From Cymbomonas tetramitiformis (taxonomy: Eukaryota > Chlorophyta > Pyramimonadophyceae > Pyramimonadales > Pyramimonadaceae), in NCBI GenBank assembly GCA_001247695.2, contig LGRX02031586.1:1-64000 (forward strand): a DNA stretch of 64,000 nt. Direction: 5' to 3'. The position numbers and the translations under genes are program-made. Below, one piece after another: positions 55,942 through 64,000 of the stretch (position 1 is its first letter; every line of letters starts with the position of its first letter). A model generated the notes under the pieces. It had not been told where the DNA came from, searched no databases, and was given only the letters and a program-made list of their open reading frames with translations.

Positions 55942-56262
55942 ATGGCACAACAACCAGGATTGGTTGGATACAATATGATTAAAAACGTAGGCCCCAATGT
56001 GGATAAGCAGATTCACACAGCGACGATGTTTCAAATGTCAGGTTATAGACCTGTTTTGATGCAACAACTCCCGTGTAAAACAATCAATGACATCACATAT
56101 CCACCATTCAGGATAAGCAATGTTAATCCTCTGGCTGGATACAAATCTTATACTTTAGGGCACAATCAAAAAGTGTCCAAAGAAATGGAAATGTTCCATT
56201 TCCCGATGGAACATCCATTGAATAGTCGATTGTTGCAACCTGTACCTCTGTTTTTTTCATAA
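55942..56262 (+). CDS. 106-aa conserved protein
   Basis: Complete version of the gene truncated at 34798. Contains CKTINDITYPPFRISN and AGYKSYTLGHNQK. Neutral, probably structured. First of the late-looking right-arm genes after the capsid protein; a minor virion protein is likely from position. Family not recognised. Confidence 0.65.
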   Translation: MAQQPGLVGYNMIKNVGPNVDKQIHTATMFQMSGYRPVLMQQLPCKTINDITYPPFRISNVNPLAGYKSYTLGHNQKVSKEMEMFHFPMEHPLNSRLLQPVPLFFS

Positions 56263-56277
56263 TCTATTGTATATATA

Positions 56278-56652
56278 ATGAGCTCATTTGGTAATGAACT
56301 AAATGCAACAAAAGTTACGGCACCCGATTTCTATGGTAAAGGGATGACAATCGGTCGTGATGGTAGAAATGGTAATGTACCGGAAGCAAGAACTCAAATT
56401 AATTTGTTAGGAACTGAAGCTATATTTAATTTTGATGCAAGCCAAAGCGGGAACCCCGGTATTGCAGATTTCAACATGGCGGGACTGCTAAGCAAATTTA
56501 GAATTGAAAATCTCCCGGTTGTAACGGGAGCGACAAATACACCACCAAACGACGATATAGTTCCGGTTAATGGATTATACGTATACACTTCCAACCCTAT
56601 AAGTAATTCTGGACAAATATTCATGAAACTTCTTTCAATACCTCCACCGTAA
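56278..56652 (+). CDS. 124-aa protein with fibre-type N-terminal tail
   Basis: N-terminus MSSFGNELNATKVTAPDF shares the MSxFGxxLxxxxxT tail with the two fibre-like proteins downstream. The rest is a small Gly/Asn/Pro-rich beta-like domain. Probably a short vertex protein using the same docking tail (inference). TATATATA leader before the ATG. Confidence 0.6.
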   Translation: MSSFGNELNATKVTAPDFYGKGMTIGRDGRNGNVPEARTQINLLGTEAIFNFDASQSGNPGIADFNMAGLLSKFRIENLPVVTGATNTPPNDDIVPVNGLYVYTSNPISNSGQIFMKLLSIPPP

Positions 56653-56666
56653 ATTATTAAATCGTT

Positions 56667-56675
56667 TATAGTATA
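56667..56675 (+). promoter_or_regulatory. TATAGTATA start-proximal motif (large fibre)
   Basis: TATAGTATA ending 2 bases before the ATG at 56678. Confidence 0.5.
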
Positions 56676-56677
56676 TA

Positions 56678-58599
56678 ATGTCAGCTTTCGGTTCAAATCT
56701 AATAGTTGAAAAATTAACGGCAAAGACTATGTAGCAGCCCCAGGGACAACCGATACACTAACGTGCGATACAGTTGTGTGCCAAACTATAGGCAGCGTAG
56801 ACTCGCCGTTAGAGACGATGCATATCGGTTCGGACATACGCTATCAGAACGATATCAAATTCATAGATACTCAAGACCCATTGAATGAACGAGAACAAAT
56901 GTCCTTGTTGACAGATGGGTCGCTAAAAGTACACACATCAATCAAATTCAACGACTTCGTGTTGAACAACCCGGTTTCCAAATCACGATTTTCAGCAGGT
57001 CTCGATGACCTCGATGCTTCTTTCGAGATTAAAAGCTTAGACCCTGTTGAACAAACACGAGTATCAATTGGGGAAACCGGTATCAATGAAATTACATGTA
57101 TGCAAACGACAATCAATATAGAGCCATTCGGCAGTGGTCTATTAATCAACGACGGTCCACTCGTGCTCAACAGCGGTGATATCACATTGACTGCAGGCAA
57201 ATATCGCGGAGATGGAAGCCTTTTGACAAACTTACCTTCTGGTGCAAATCAGAATCTACAATCGGTCACTGACCAAGGTAGCACGACCACAAATAGTATT
57301 AGTGCTTCTGCATTTGTGGGTGATGGGTCAGCGTTAACAAATCTCCCAGTTCAACCTGATACATCTACACTTCAAGATGTGACCACCCGAGGGGCTGCAA
57401 GCAGTGTCGCCGATGTTTCATATACAGGTACAGGTACCATGATTGTCAATCAAGAAAAACTTAGTGGGAATAATCTTAGAATTGAAAGTGGTTCTGGTGG
57501 TTTTGGTAAAGTATCAATCGGAGAACAAACTCAAGGGTATACAAACGCCGACCACATTGGAGACCGTTCTATCGCTATAGGTAGGAATGCATTGTCCATT
57601 AACAATACAACAAGTAATGATACGATTGCAATTGGTTCCGGTTCGTGTAATAGTAATTGTGGTGACTATGTCGTGTCTATTGGCGACGACGGTGGTCAGG
57701 TTAACTGCAAAGATGCAGCAGTGAACATTGGAAAATATGCAGGTGAATATACAGCCGGTGAAAGTTCCATAAACATTGGTGCGTTGGCTGCACAAAATTC
57801 TGCTCAGAGTGCCGTAAACACCGATAACACAATCGTTTTAAACGCGAGCGGGGTTGAACTGAATGCCGGTGTTGCTAATAGTTGTTATATAAGACCTATT
57901 AGATTGTCTCCCGACCCAGCAAGCGAGTCACAAATGCTCCACTACGATACAGCATCCAACGAGGTACGTTACGGCCCCGTTTCAAGTGGTGGTGGTATAC
58001 CGAGTTTATCACAGGTCCTTGCTGTCGGAAATACCGGTGGTTCAATCAACCTCACTTCAGATTTGGATACGACGGCCATAAGAATCACGAACAGCATTGA
58101 TTGGGCTTACACAACACCAGACACATCTTCGATAACGACTGATGGTATTCCATTAACCCAACTCACAAGTGCTTATAGGAAGACTACATCACCAAACACA
58201 TTCATAGGCCAAGTGTATACGATGGTAAACACAACAGCTTCTACAATAACATCAGGAACTGTTCTTTCTTTTGACGATGTAAGCACTAACATCAATGGTA
58301 TCAAACCCTATGCAGCAACAAACACAGCTACTAATACCAATGTCGGTGTTATAGGTGTATGTGTCCAAGATAGTCTTGCAGGTAATTATTGTTTTGTACT
58401 TATTAGCGGTTTCTGTTCTGTTAACTGTATTGATGGTTCGTACACCAAGGGCCAGCTTTTAGGAGCTCAAGCAAACGGTGTTGTAAATTCAGCAGCAGTT
58501 GCGGCGACTAATGGTGTAATCGGGTGCTGTATGGAAACCGTAACTCATGCATCGCCAAATGCAATTATATGTTATTTACAACCGTCATTTAAATTGTAA
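56678..58599 (+). CDS. Large fibre/adhesin-like protein with N-terminal frameshift
   Basis: ATG 56678 opens MSAFGSNLIVEKLTA, the tail shared with the neighbouring fibre genes, but meets TAG at 56732. One base appears lost around 56709-56722. The other frame then runs to 58599 (607 aa from a GTG at 56776). The shaft contains repeats such as YRGDGSLLTNLP and FVGDGSALTNLP, then a Ser/Gly/Asn-rich SIGxxxG pseudo-repeat region (DRSIAIGRNAL, SINIGALAA) typical of trimeric adhesins. The C-terminal about 150 residues look like a globular head. Presumed receptor-binding vertex fibre. Confidence 0.7.
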
Positions 58600-58610
58600 A
58601 TATATTGTAA

Positions 58611-59150
58611 ATGCCTGTAAAGCGAAATAATCCTAATTTACCAAGTTGTGAAACCGTCGTTCAAGATGGTGTCGGTATGAGAATTAAAGGAATTATAAAT
58701 GGAAGACTCGCAAACACTCGATGTAAGGTAAGAAATATTGCTGACGCCCAAGGAAACGTAGTTAGATATAGTAAACAGAACTTACCAAAAACAAAAGCAA
58801 AAACAAATCAACGTCAATCTAGGGTGAACGTATCATTAGAGGGTGGGACCGGTGCAAACGCCATTTTAATATATGATACAGGGGCTACGTCCACCCAAAT
58901 GAGCACAGCAGATGCCAGACTTATAGGAATGATTAAACCAGACGGTACGTCAGATTATCATAATCAACCACAACGTGCTACCGGTATAGGCGGTTCGGTT
59001 GCCACAACACAATATTCCGACGTTCCTTTAATATTACCAGCGACCGGTGAAGTAGCGGAAGGCTCGGTATTGGTTTATCCTAACGCTATAGGATTGTTAG
59101 GTATTTCACATATAAAACACTTTAAACGATACCGCGTGAAATTTAAATAG
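58611..59150 (+). CDS. Retropepsin-like aspartic protease
   Basis: 179 aa. ILIYDTGATSTQMS (residues 85-98) is the classical retropepsin active-site loop with D89-T90-G91-A92. The flap-like GIGGSV and the hydrophobic-hydrophobic-Gly motif AIGLLGIS (161-168) follow at the right distance. N-terminal about 70 residues are basic and variable. Active as a dimer in the family. Located between two fibre genes. Polintons normally use an adenain-type cysteine protease for virion maturation; none was found here, so this is a candidate substitute. Intact. Confidence 0.75.
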   Translation: MPVKRNNPNLPSCETVVQDGVGMRIKGIINGRLANTRCKVRNIADAQGNVVRYSKQNLPKTKAKTNQRQSRVNVSLEGGTGANAILIYDTGATSTQMSTADARLIGMIKPDGTSDYHNQPQRATGIGGSVATTQYSDVPLILPATGEVAEGSVLVYPNAIGLLGISHIKHFKRYRVKFK

Positions 59151-59163
59151 GTATATATGATAT

Positions 59164-59973
59164 ATGTCAAGTTTTGGACAAAGTTTAGTTTGTAAGAATT
59201 TAACATGTGATACGATTAATGGCAATCCCCCAGACGGTGGGTCGAGCAAATGGACAAATGTGTCAGGTACGACAAATGACATTGAAAGAACAAATGGAAA
59301 TGTAATAGTTCAAAATAATTTACGGGTAAATGGAGAGATAAACAACACCGCACCAAATGATAGCACAAATATTGATTTATTTGGAAATAAAACATCAGGT
59401 AATAGTTTCATAAATTTAAATACCGCAGGTGTAGATTTATCGAGTATTTCAACGATATATTTTATAAATTTTGAAACGAAACCTGATTCATCTGTACCTA
59501 AATTTTTTAGAATCAATATGGCAGGTGATATTTCTGGAGCTCGTAACGTCGATTTAGAAAAATTGACATTACCGGTACAGTTGTCTCACAAGGGTTGTCA
59601 AGTCATTACAGCTTTGACGGGGGGAACTCCAGGTGATAGAACCGTGCAAATTCCAGCAGGAAAATTTATTTGTTTCTTCAATTTGACATTTACTTCATCA
59701 GATATAGCTGCTGGTGCAAAGACTCTGAACATAACATTTGATACATCAAACTTACCAATCACAGCTCCACAAATCACAGGTAGAAAATATATAGTTTTTG
59801 TTACTCGGCCGCAAACGGAATTTAACGAAAGTGATTCTAGGCTTGACGTATTAAACCAATTTACGTATGTAACTAAACCAGGTAACCAGTTTGCTTTACA
59901 ATTAGTAGGTGACGCAGATATACTAGGTATGAAAGCAAGCTTCATTGTGAAATTCATAGAAATGCAGCAGTAG
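59164..59973 (+). CDS. Fibre-like protein, 269 aa
   Basis: N-terminus MSSFGQSLVCKNLTCDTING shares the tail motif with the genes at 56278 and 56678. A short Asn-rich shaft follows, then a beta-rich C-terminal domain (about 140-269, ending FIVKFIEMQQ) that could be a head. The last about 23 codons lie inside the right terminal repeat, so a reversed copy sits in the left repeat. Presumed second vertex fibre. Confidence 0.65.
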   Translation: MSSFGQSLVCKNLTCDTINGNPPDGGSSKWTNVSGTTNDIERTNGNVIVQNNLRVNGEINNTAPNDSTNIDLFGNKTSGNSFINLNTAGVDLSSISTIYFINFETKPDSSVPKFFRINMAGDISGARNVDLEKLTLPVQLSHKGCQVITALTGGTPGDRTVQIPAGKFICFFNLTFTSSDIAAGAKTLNITFDTSNLPITAPQITGRKYIVFVTRPQTEFNESDSRLDVLNQFTYVTKPGNQFALQLVGDADILGMKASFIVKFIEMQQ

Positions 59974-60820
59974 CGAAACAATCGAAGATAAGCAACACCG
60001 ATGTGCCAAACCGAGGATTAATATTAGAGTATTATATCCTTACTTTGGAACACATAAGGTACAAATCGGCATCACGGGCAACACGGGTAAAAGGTGGGGA
60101 AATAGGTCATATTCTCGTTATCTTATATATAGTCTATAATATGACCTAATGTGCCACCTTTTGATTTCGCGGTGATTCATTGCCCATCGCGTATAACTTG
60201 TCGCAGATTTCCAGAAATGTACAAATGTTCCAAACTGGGGATTAATACTATAGTAATATATCCTCACATCGGAACACACGACACATAAGAGGGGCAACAA
60301 TCTTCGATTGTTGCTTTTGAGTTGTCGCAGATTTCCAGAAAACACAATTTCAGATATTGTCGCAGAATTCCAGAAATTCTTGACAGATTTCTAGAAATGT
60401 ACAGATGTTCCAAACAGGGGATTAATACTATAGTAATATATCCTCACAATGGAACACACGGCATATAAGAGTGAGTTGTCGCAGAATTCCAGAAAATTCT
60501 AATGTGCCAAATTGGGGATTAATACTATAGTAATATATCCTCACATCGGAACACATACAACAATCAATCCATTGACATATGGTTGCGAGCTGGGAAGCGA
60601 GCAATGCAAGGCGGGCATGGGTGGTAGGTAAGGCGGCAATAGCATAGATTGTAGCCAGTCGCTGTGTCGACTTACGCTATTCTGCCGTAGATAACCGTAG
60701 GTACTCACTACATAAGAGGCGTTCCGAAATACTGGGAAATCCTGGCAAATACATAAGGTACTTAAGAGATACAAGTGTATATAATAAGGATACTCCCCCA
60801 CTACACGCCTCTTATGTAGT
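59905..60820. repeat. Right terminal inverted repeat of element 2
   Basis: Inverted copy of 35012-35928. Contains the end of the fibre gene, a GCAACAATC hairpin (60294-60314), four TTCCAAA-type palindromes and, at the tip, the terminal hairpin 60707-60820. Confidence 0.92.
60707..60820. repeat. Terminal hairpin of element 2 (right)
   Basis: ACTACATAAGAGGCGT (60707-60722) pairs with ACGCCTCTTATGTAGT (60805-60820). Confidence 0.85.
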
Positions 60821-61130
60821 CTTATACTTACCCAGCGTGAATGTAGCATTGGGAAGATAGGATGTACAGGGTAATTGGCTTCCTCCAGCCAATCCCACTG
60901 AGAATGATGATGAGTCTGTTGGTGATATACCAAGCTGAGAAGCGAACTGTCTGTCGATAAATGACGATGTACGTAGCTCCTGGATCTACCAAAATGTGAG
61001 TACTCTGTCCATATACTTTCCCTTTGTACAACAACAGCTTCTTCTGTGATTTCAGCTGTGCTGTCTGTGACCGCATCTGTGCGATCGATGTGTTCTGAGG
61101 GAGTATCCATCTGCTGGAACTGTAGTGTCA
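60821..61130 (-). pseudogene. Retrotransposon aspartic protease remnant
   Basis: Minus-strand QSTHILVDPGATYIVI matches the gag-asp protease active site (D-x-G-A-T; the DPG form occurs in plant gypsy elements). Downstream sequence continues in another frame (SVGLAGGSQLPCTSYLPNAT) and ends abruptly at 60820. Unrelated in sequence to the retropepsin-like gene at 58611 apart from the shared motif. Confidence 0.65.
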
Positions 61131-61219
61131 GACTGGAAAGGACTTCTTCTGAGATACTCTCAACCCGGCCACTTGCTTCAGTGGCATTTTCAGGTTGATT
61201 TATCTTTGGGGTGCCCTCA

Positions 61220-61571
61220 TCACTGGTACCTGTGCAGTACCCGGAGAGTTTCCCTGAGGAGCTGGAGCTGATGCTGGAGCTGGATCTGGAGCTGCAATTG
61301 CTGCATTGATGCTCTGCTGATTCTGTAGCTCCTTAACCAGGGTGTTGACTGTTTTTAGGAGTTTGTTGGACTCACTTTTGCCACCCTGATTATTCTGTTG
61401 CTGCTGTCCTCTGTATGGATTCTGAGCTGGAGGATTGCCTTTTATGGGTTTCCCATCTGGTGCCTTGGTGGAAAAGCAATCCTTTGTGACGTGATTGGTA
61501 CGACCACAACGTTGACAAGGCTGGGAAGGAGATGATACTGATCCCTTTCCTTTTCCTTTTCCCTTGCCGTT
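61220..61571 (-). pseudogene. Retrotransposon gag C-terminal part with CCHC zinc knuckle
   Basis: Minus-strand frame encodes QPCQRCGRTNHVTKDCF, a perfect C-x2-C-x4-H-x4-C knuckle, followed by a Gln/Asn/Pro-rich linker. It is one frame off from the gag ORF that stops at 61572, so either a frameshift mutation or programmed frameshifting separates them. Confidence 0.7.
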
Positions 61572-62585
61572 TCATTTGACCTTTCCTTTATTCCTTTGGG
61601 AATTCTGGTTGGCATTCTGATTCTGGTTGCCTCGATTCTGATTGGATCTGTCATATGGCTTATTGCCACGGCCCTTGTCCTTGTCTTTCCTGACTGGGCC
61701 TCCTGACTGTTCCTTCTGTCCCCTATAGTGAAGGGTCTCTGCCTGCTTCGAATGAACTACATAATTCAAATCGAGCAGAATCTGTGTGGTCTGTGCCCAC
61801 GACAGGTTATTCCTTTCATCCTCTGTCAGAAATCTGAGATGAAACTGTTTCCGAAGGTCTGATTCCATGTTACTGACGAATCTATCCTTGATCAAGACAT
61901 CATCCAAATCAACTGATGCTAGAGCAGCCAGTGATGTGAATGTGCGTAGGTAGTCTGCAAAAGTCTGGTCACCCTGCTGCAGTGCCATAAGATGCTTTTT
62001 GGCAACTGATCGCTTGTGGGGATTTCCGAACTGTCTGAGGAATGTATTCCTGACATCTTCATACGTGGCATCTGGTGTTTTGGCCACGACATGAAAGTTG
62101 TGTCTGTCATTATTCTGAATGAACGTGAGGAAGACTGTGCTGAGATCCTTATCTGGTGCACCTGGATATGTAAACTGAAAATATATGTCTACTGTCTCTA
62201 TCCAAATCTCCGCATCCTGTCCGACTTTGTACTCCTTCGGTGGATTCATTTTCACCTTAGGGACAATTGCGGCTGGAATAAATGCTGCGGTGGCCTGAAC
62301 ATCATCTGGATCTGCAAATGCAGGCGGGGGATTCTCCTCTGAGTAATCCTCATCTGGTTCCTTAGGCTCAGTCTCTGGATCTCTGTACCGACTCATGTCT
62401 GTCTTCATTCTGCTGATGGCATCGAAATATCCTATCTGATCATATCGGGTTTGTGTGTCAGCATAACCCTTTAACCATGAAGGTATTTTGAATCTGCTGA
62501 ATTGATCATAAAAACCCAGAATGTCAAAGTACCAGTTATTGTGATCAATATCGATAGCTGGTATAGCTGCTGGTTCTTCTGCCAT
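61572..62585 (-). CDS. Retrotransposon gag (capsid-like) ORF
   Basis: 337 aa. Central domain with the retrotransposon gag pattern (WIETVDIYFQFT, FLRQFGNPHKRSVAKKHLM, LQQGDQTFADYLRTF, FVSNMESDLRKQF), then a basic Asn/Gln/Arg-rich tail. Starts MAEEPAAIPAID just after a TTTTATTTTAG tract. Belongs to the Ty3/gypsy group by domain order. Intact as an ORF. Confidence 0.8.
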   Translation of the reverse strand: MAEEPAAIPAIDIDHNNWYFDILGFYDQFSRFKIPSWLKGYADTQTRYDQIGYFDAISRMKTDMSRYRDPETEPKEPDEDYSEENPPPAFADPDDVQATAAFIPAAIVPKVKMNPPKEYKVGQDAEIWIETVDIYFQFTYPGAPDKDLSTVFLTFIQNNDRHNFHVVAKTPDATYEDVRNTFLRQFGNPHKRSVAKKHLMALQQGDQTFADYLRTFTSLAALASVDLDDVLIKDRFVSNMESDLRKQFHLRFLTEDERNNLSWAQTTQILLDLNYVVHSKQAETLHYRGQKEQSGGPVRKDKDKGRGNKPYDRSNQNRGNQNQNANQNSQRNKGKVK

Positions 62586-64000
62586 CTAAAATAAAACACC
62601 ACAGCGGAATCGTTTCACCGCCCAACCAATCAAATTCTAGATCGCAAATCATCGTATCGATCGATCGATGGCCCACGGTTTCCATTGGCTAACAAAAATT
62701 AAACATCTTGCGAGGTGGCACATTCGTTATTGTCAGAAACGCTTTCTTTCTGGTCCCACTTTCGTTTGACGACGAGTCATGCATGACGTCATCCTATGCC
62801 ACCTTAAATAGCATCACCATCATCCACACCCAAAAGTCGTCTTTCTTCATCATCCACAAAGACCTCTAGCCTAGGTTTTCAGCCTGCGAAAAAGTCAGCA
62901 TCAAAAAAGTTATCAAATCTGAATTCTGAAAACGAAAATAAGTCACAATTTTTTCAATTTTTACTTTTTCGACATGATACTTTGCATATCAAGTTTTATG
63001 CATAAAACTCACACCTCGCCCATTACACCACCTAACAATCATCAAAACTCCCAAACCCACCGCGCGCGAATGTAAAAAAAAATACCGAAAACTTGTTGTG
63101 GGACAATATAGTAGATATCTACATATCTACATATCTATAGTTGAACAGTACGCTCGGGGAAGGTTGTAGCCACACGGACGACGACAGTGTCGCGGATGGA
63201 CGAAAGCGCTCACGAAGTGACGAATGTCATAACACCGATAAAATTCATAATTTATTATCATCATTCTGTGAAGTTTGTGTCTCGTCACTGCTCGTAACAA
63301 TTGTTGTTGGATATATCACTCGGCCAGTGATATAACCACTCAAACGAGACCCCTAAAGCAGGGTTTGTATTAGAACGGCAACTCGGACTTCTTTTGATAG
63401 TAAACGGATACCCCGATAAATACTGATCGAGGTTTTAGGTTTCGGCCTACGGGTGACGGTCACCCAGACTAATACTACAGGATGTGGCCGGTGACAGTTT
63501 TATTTTGGTGATTATGCGTCCTGTTTGAAACTGTGTCCTTAGAGTGTTCAATTGTTGTGTTTATGTATATTGTGAAAATCGCGAAATTCGGCAAAAAATG
63601 CGCGAAAATGGGATTTTTGCGCGAAAAGAGCCCTTATTAGGATCGTAATGGGTATATGCTAAAGCCCCTACTGTCGCAGTTGCCCGCTAAGGTCTTGACT
63701 TGCTTCTTCAAGTCGCGAACGATATGTCCGCAAGATCCCGGACGGAGTTGTGGGTGTCGCCGGCGTCTATGTGCACCGCTGCATACGACAATATGGTGAT
63801 GGCGGTGTGCTCGACGTGTTGTGCATGACATTCGCGCGGGTCCATCGCTGCATGGTGTTTATATCCACGATGGCTCGTTGGTAATCTAGAAGCAAACGGG
63901 ACACCGGCCGTGTTGTAGTAAACGTCGTTCAAGGCCTTGATGTACAACTTCACCTCGTCGTCGTCCAAAGTAGATTTTCGCCTCGCAATAGCGCAACGAG
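62586..64000. other. No supported gene
   Basis: About 1.4 kb upstream of gag (gag is on the minus strand), so part may be untranslated leader and LTR, but no LTR partner or primer-binding site can be confirmed. A minus-strand open frame at 63708-63968 (DDDEVKLYIKALNDVYYNT start) has protein-like composition and might be a host or element exon; no family recognised. A GCGAAAA-rich tract lies near 63570-63640. Confidence 0.4.

Larger units (their letters stand above)
35012..60820. mobile_element. Element 2: complete integrated Polinton/Maverick-like virus, 25.8 kb
   Basis: Bounded by inverted repeats of about 916 bp (35012-35928 and 59905-60820). Encodes the full Polinton core plus primase-helicase, two DNA methyltransferases, fibres and a retropepsin-like protease. 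Both flanks carry CTTATACTT next to the ends (35003-35011 and 60821-60829), but the left flank is element 1 and the right flank is a retrotransposon, so the two flanks were not originally contiguous. Three small frameshifts suggest early decay or sequencing error. Confidence 0.92.
60821..62585 (-). mobile_element. Ty3/gypsy-like LTR retrotransposon fragment
   Basis: Minus-strand gag, CCHC zinc knuckle and aspartic protease segments in the usual order, cut at 60820 by the end of element 2. No reverse transcriptase or LTR pair is present in the window. Frames are broken between gag and zinc knuckle and within the protease, so the copy is probably inactive. Confidence 0.8.

Noticed and set aside
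58611..59150. Interpretation of the retropepsin-like gene as part of the neighbouring retrotransposon
   Set aside because: It lies inside E2, 1.7 kb from the border, on the opposite strand to the retrotransposon, and in AT-rich sequence like other E2 genes.
60541..61110. 189-aa minus-strand frame spanning retrotransposon and terminal repeat
   Set aside because: A chance fusion across the E2 right border; the second half translates terminal-repeat DNA and also occurs at the left border.
63708..63968. Minus-strand 86-aa frame near the window end
   Set aside because: Protein-like composition but no recognised family, no clear start and cut close to the window edge; mentioned only as a possibility.

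Overview
The window looks like nuclear DNA of a photosynthetic eukaryote, most likely a green alga, carrying two integrated Polinton/Maverick-like double-stranded DNA viruses. The host assignment rests on positions 1-9.5 kb. That stretch is GC-rich and holds a many-exon plus-strand gene whose conserved peptides match the galactokinase-like (GHMP) domain of plant-type L-arabinokinase, with minisatellites filling most introns. Positions 9.5-12.8 kb are AT-richer, palindrome-rich and without a recognisable gene.

Element 1 (E1, 12788-35011) starts with a terminal inverted repeat (TIR) and is cut off on its right, inside a small conserved gene, by the left end of element 2. Element 2 (E2, 35012-60820) is complete, about 25.8 kb, with TIRs of about 916 bp. 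Both are AT-rich. They share a collinear core: A32/FtsK-like packaging ATPase, basic protein, 148-aa protein, protein-primed family B DNA polymerase, DUF5754-like protein, retroviral-type DD35E integrase, 206-214-aa protein, lipase-like hydrolase, 70-aa protein, penton, double jelly-roll major capsid protein and 106-aa protein. E2 also keeps the right arm that E1 has lost: two fibre-like proteins, a small protein with the same N-terminal tail, and a retropepsin-like aspartic protease between the fibres. I found no adenain-type protease, so the retropepsin-like gene is a candidate maturation protease.

The left arm is variable. In E1 the order is DNA methyltransferase, a split eukaryote-style unit, a small basic protein, and a primase-helicase. 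In E2 the same block appears in the reverse order with every strand flipped, as if the arm had inverted, and the primase-helicase has a different sequence. The split unit of E1 (minus strand, 18244 to 13970) is the most unusual part. A coiled-coil gene ends exactly at a consensus splice donor and is followed by a series of ORFs. Each ORF begins just after a pyrimidine-rich CAG acceptor-like site, and several encode Cys-rich (CxxC) stretches. E2 has a shorter version.

Other notable structures: the outermost ~115 bp of each element can fold into a hairpin whose two arms covary between E1 and E2. Intergenic palindromes occupy corresponding positions in both elements but belong to different sequence families (TTGCCAA type in E1, TTCCAAA type in E2). 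A TATAGTATA-like motif lies just upstream of many start codons. E2 carries three small frameshifts (ATPase, polymerase, large fibre) and E1 has a SET-domain gene with an in-frame stop, so neither copy as assembled is fully intact.

After E2 the window continues into a minus-strand Ty3/gypsy-like retrotransposon fragment (gag, zinc knuckle, protease; 60821-62585) and about 1.4 kb without a recognisable gene. E1 does not resume to the right of E2, so that junction is rearranged or chimeric.
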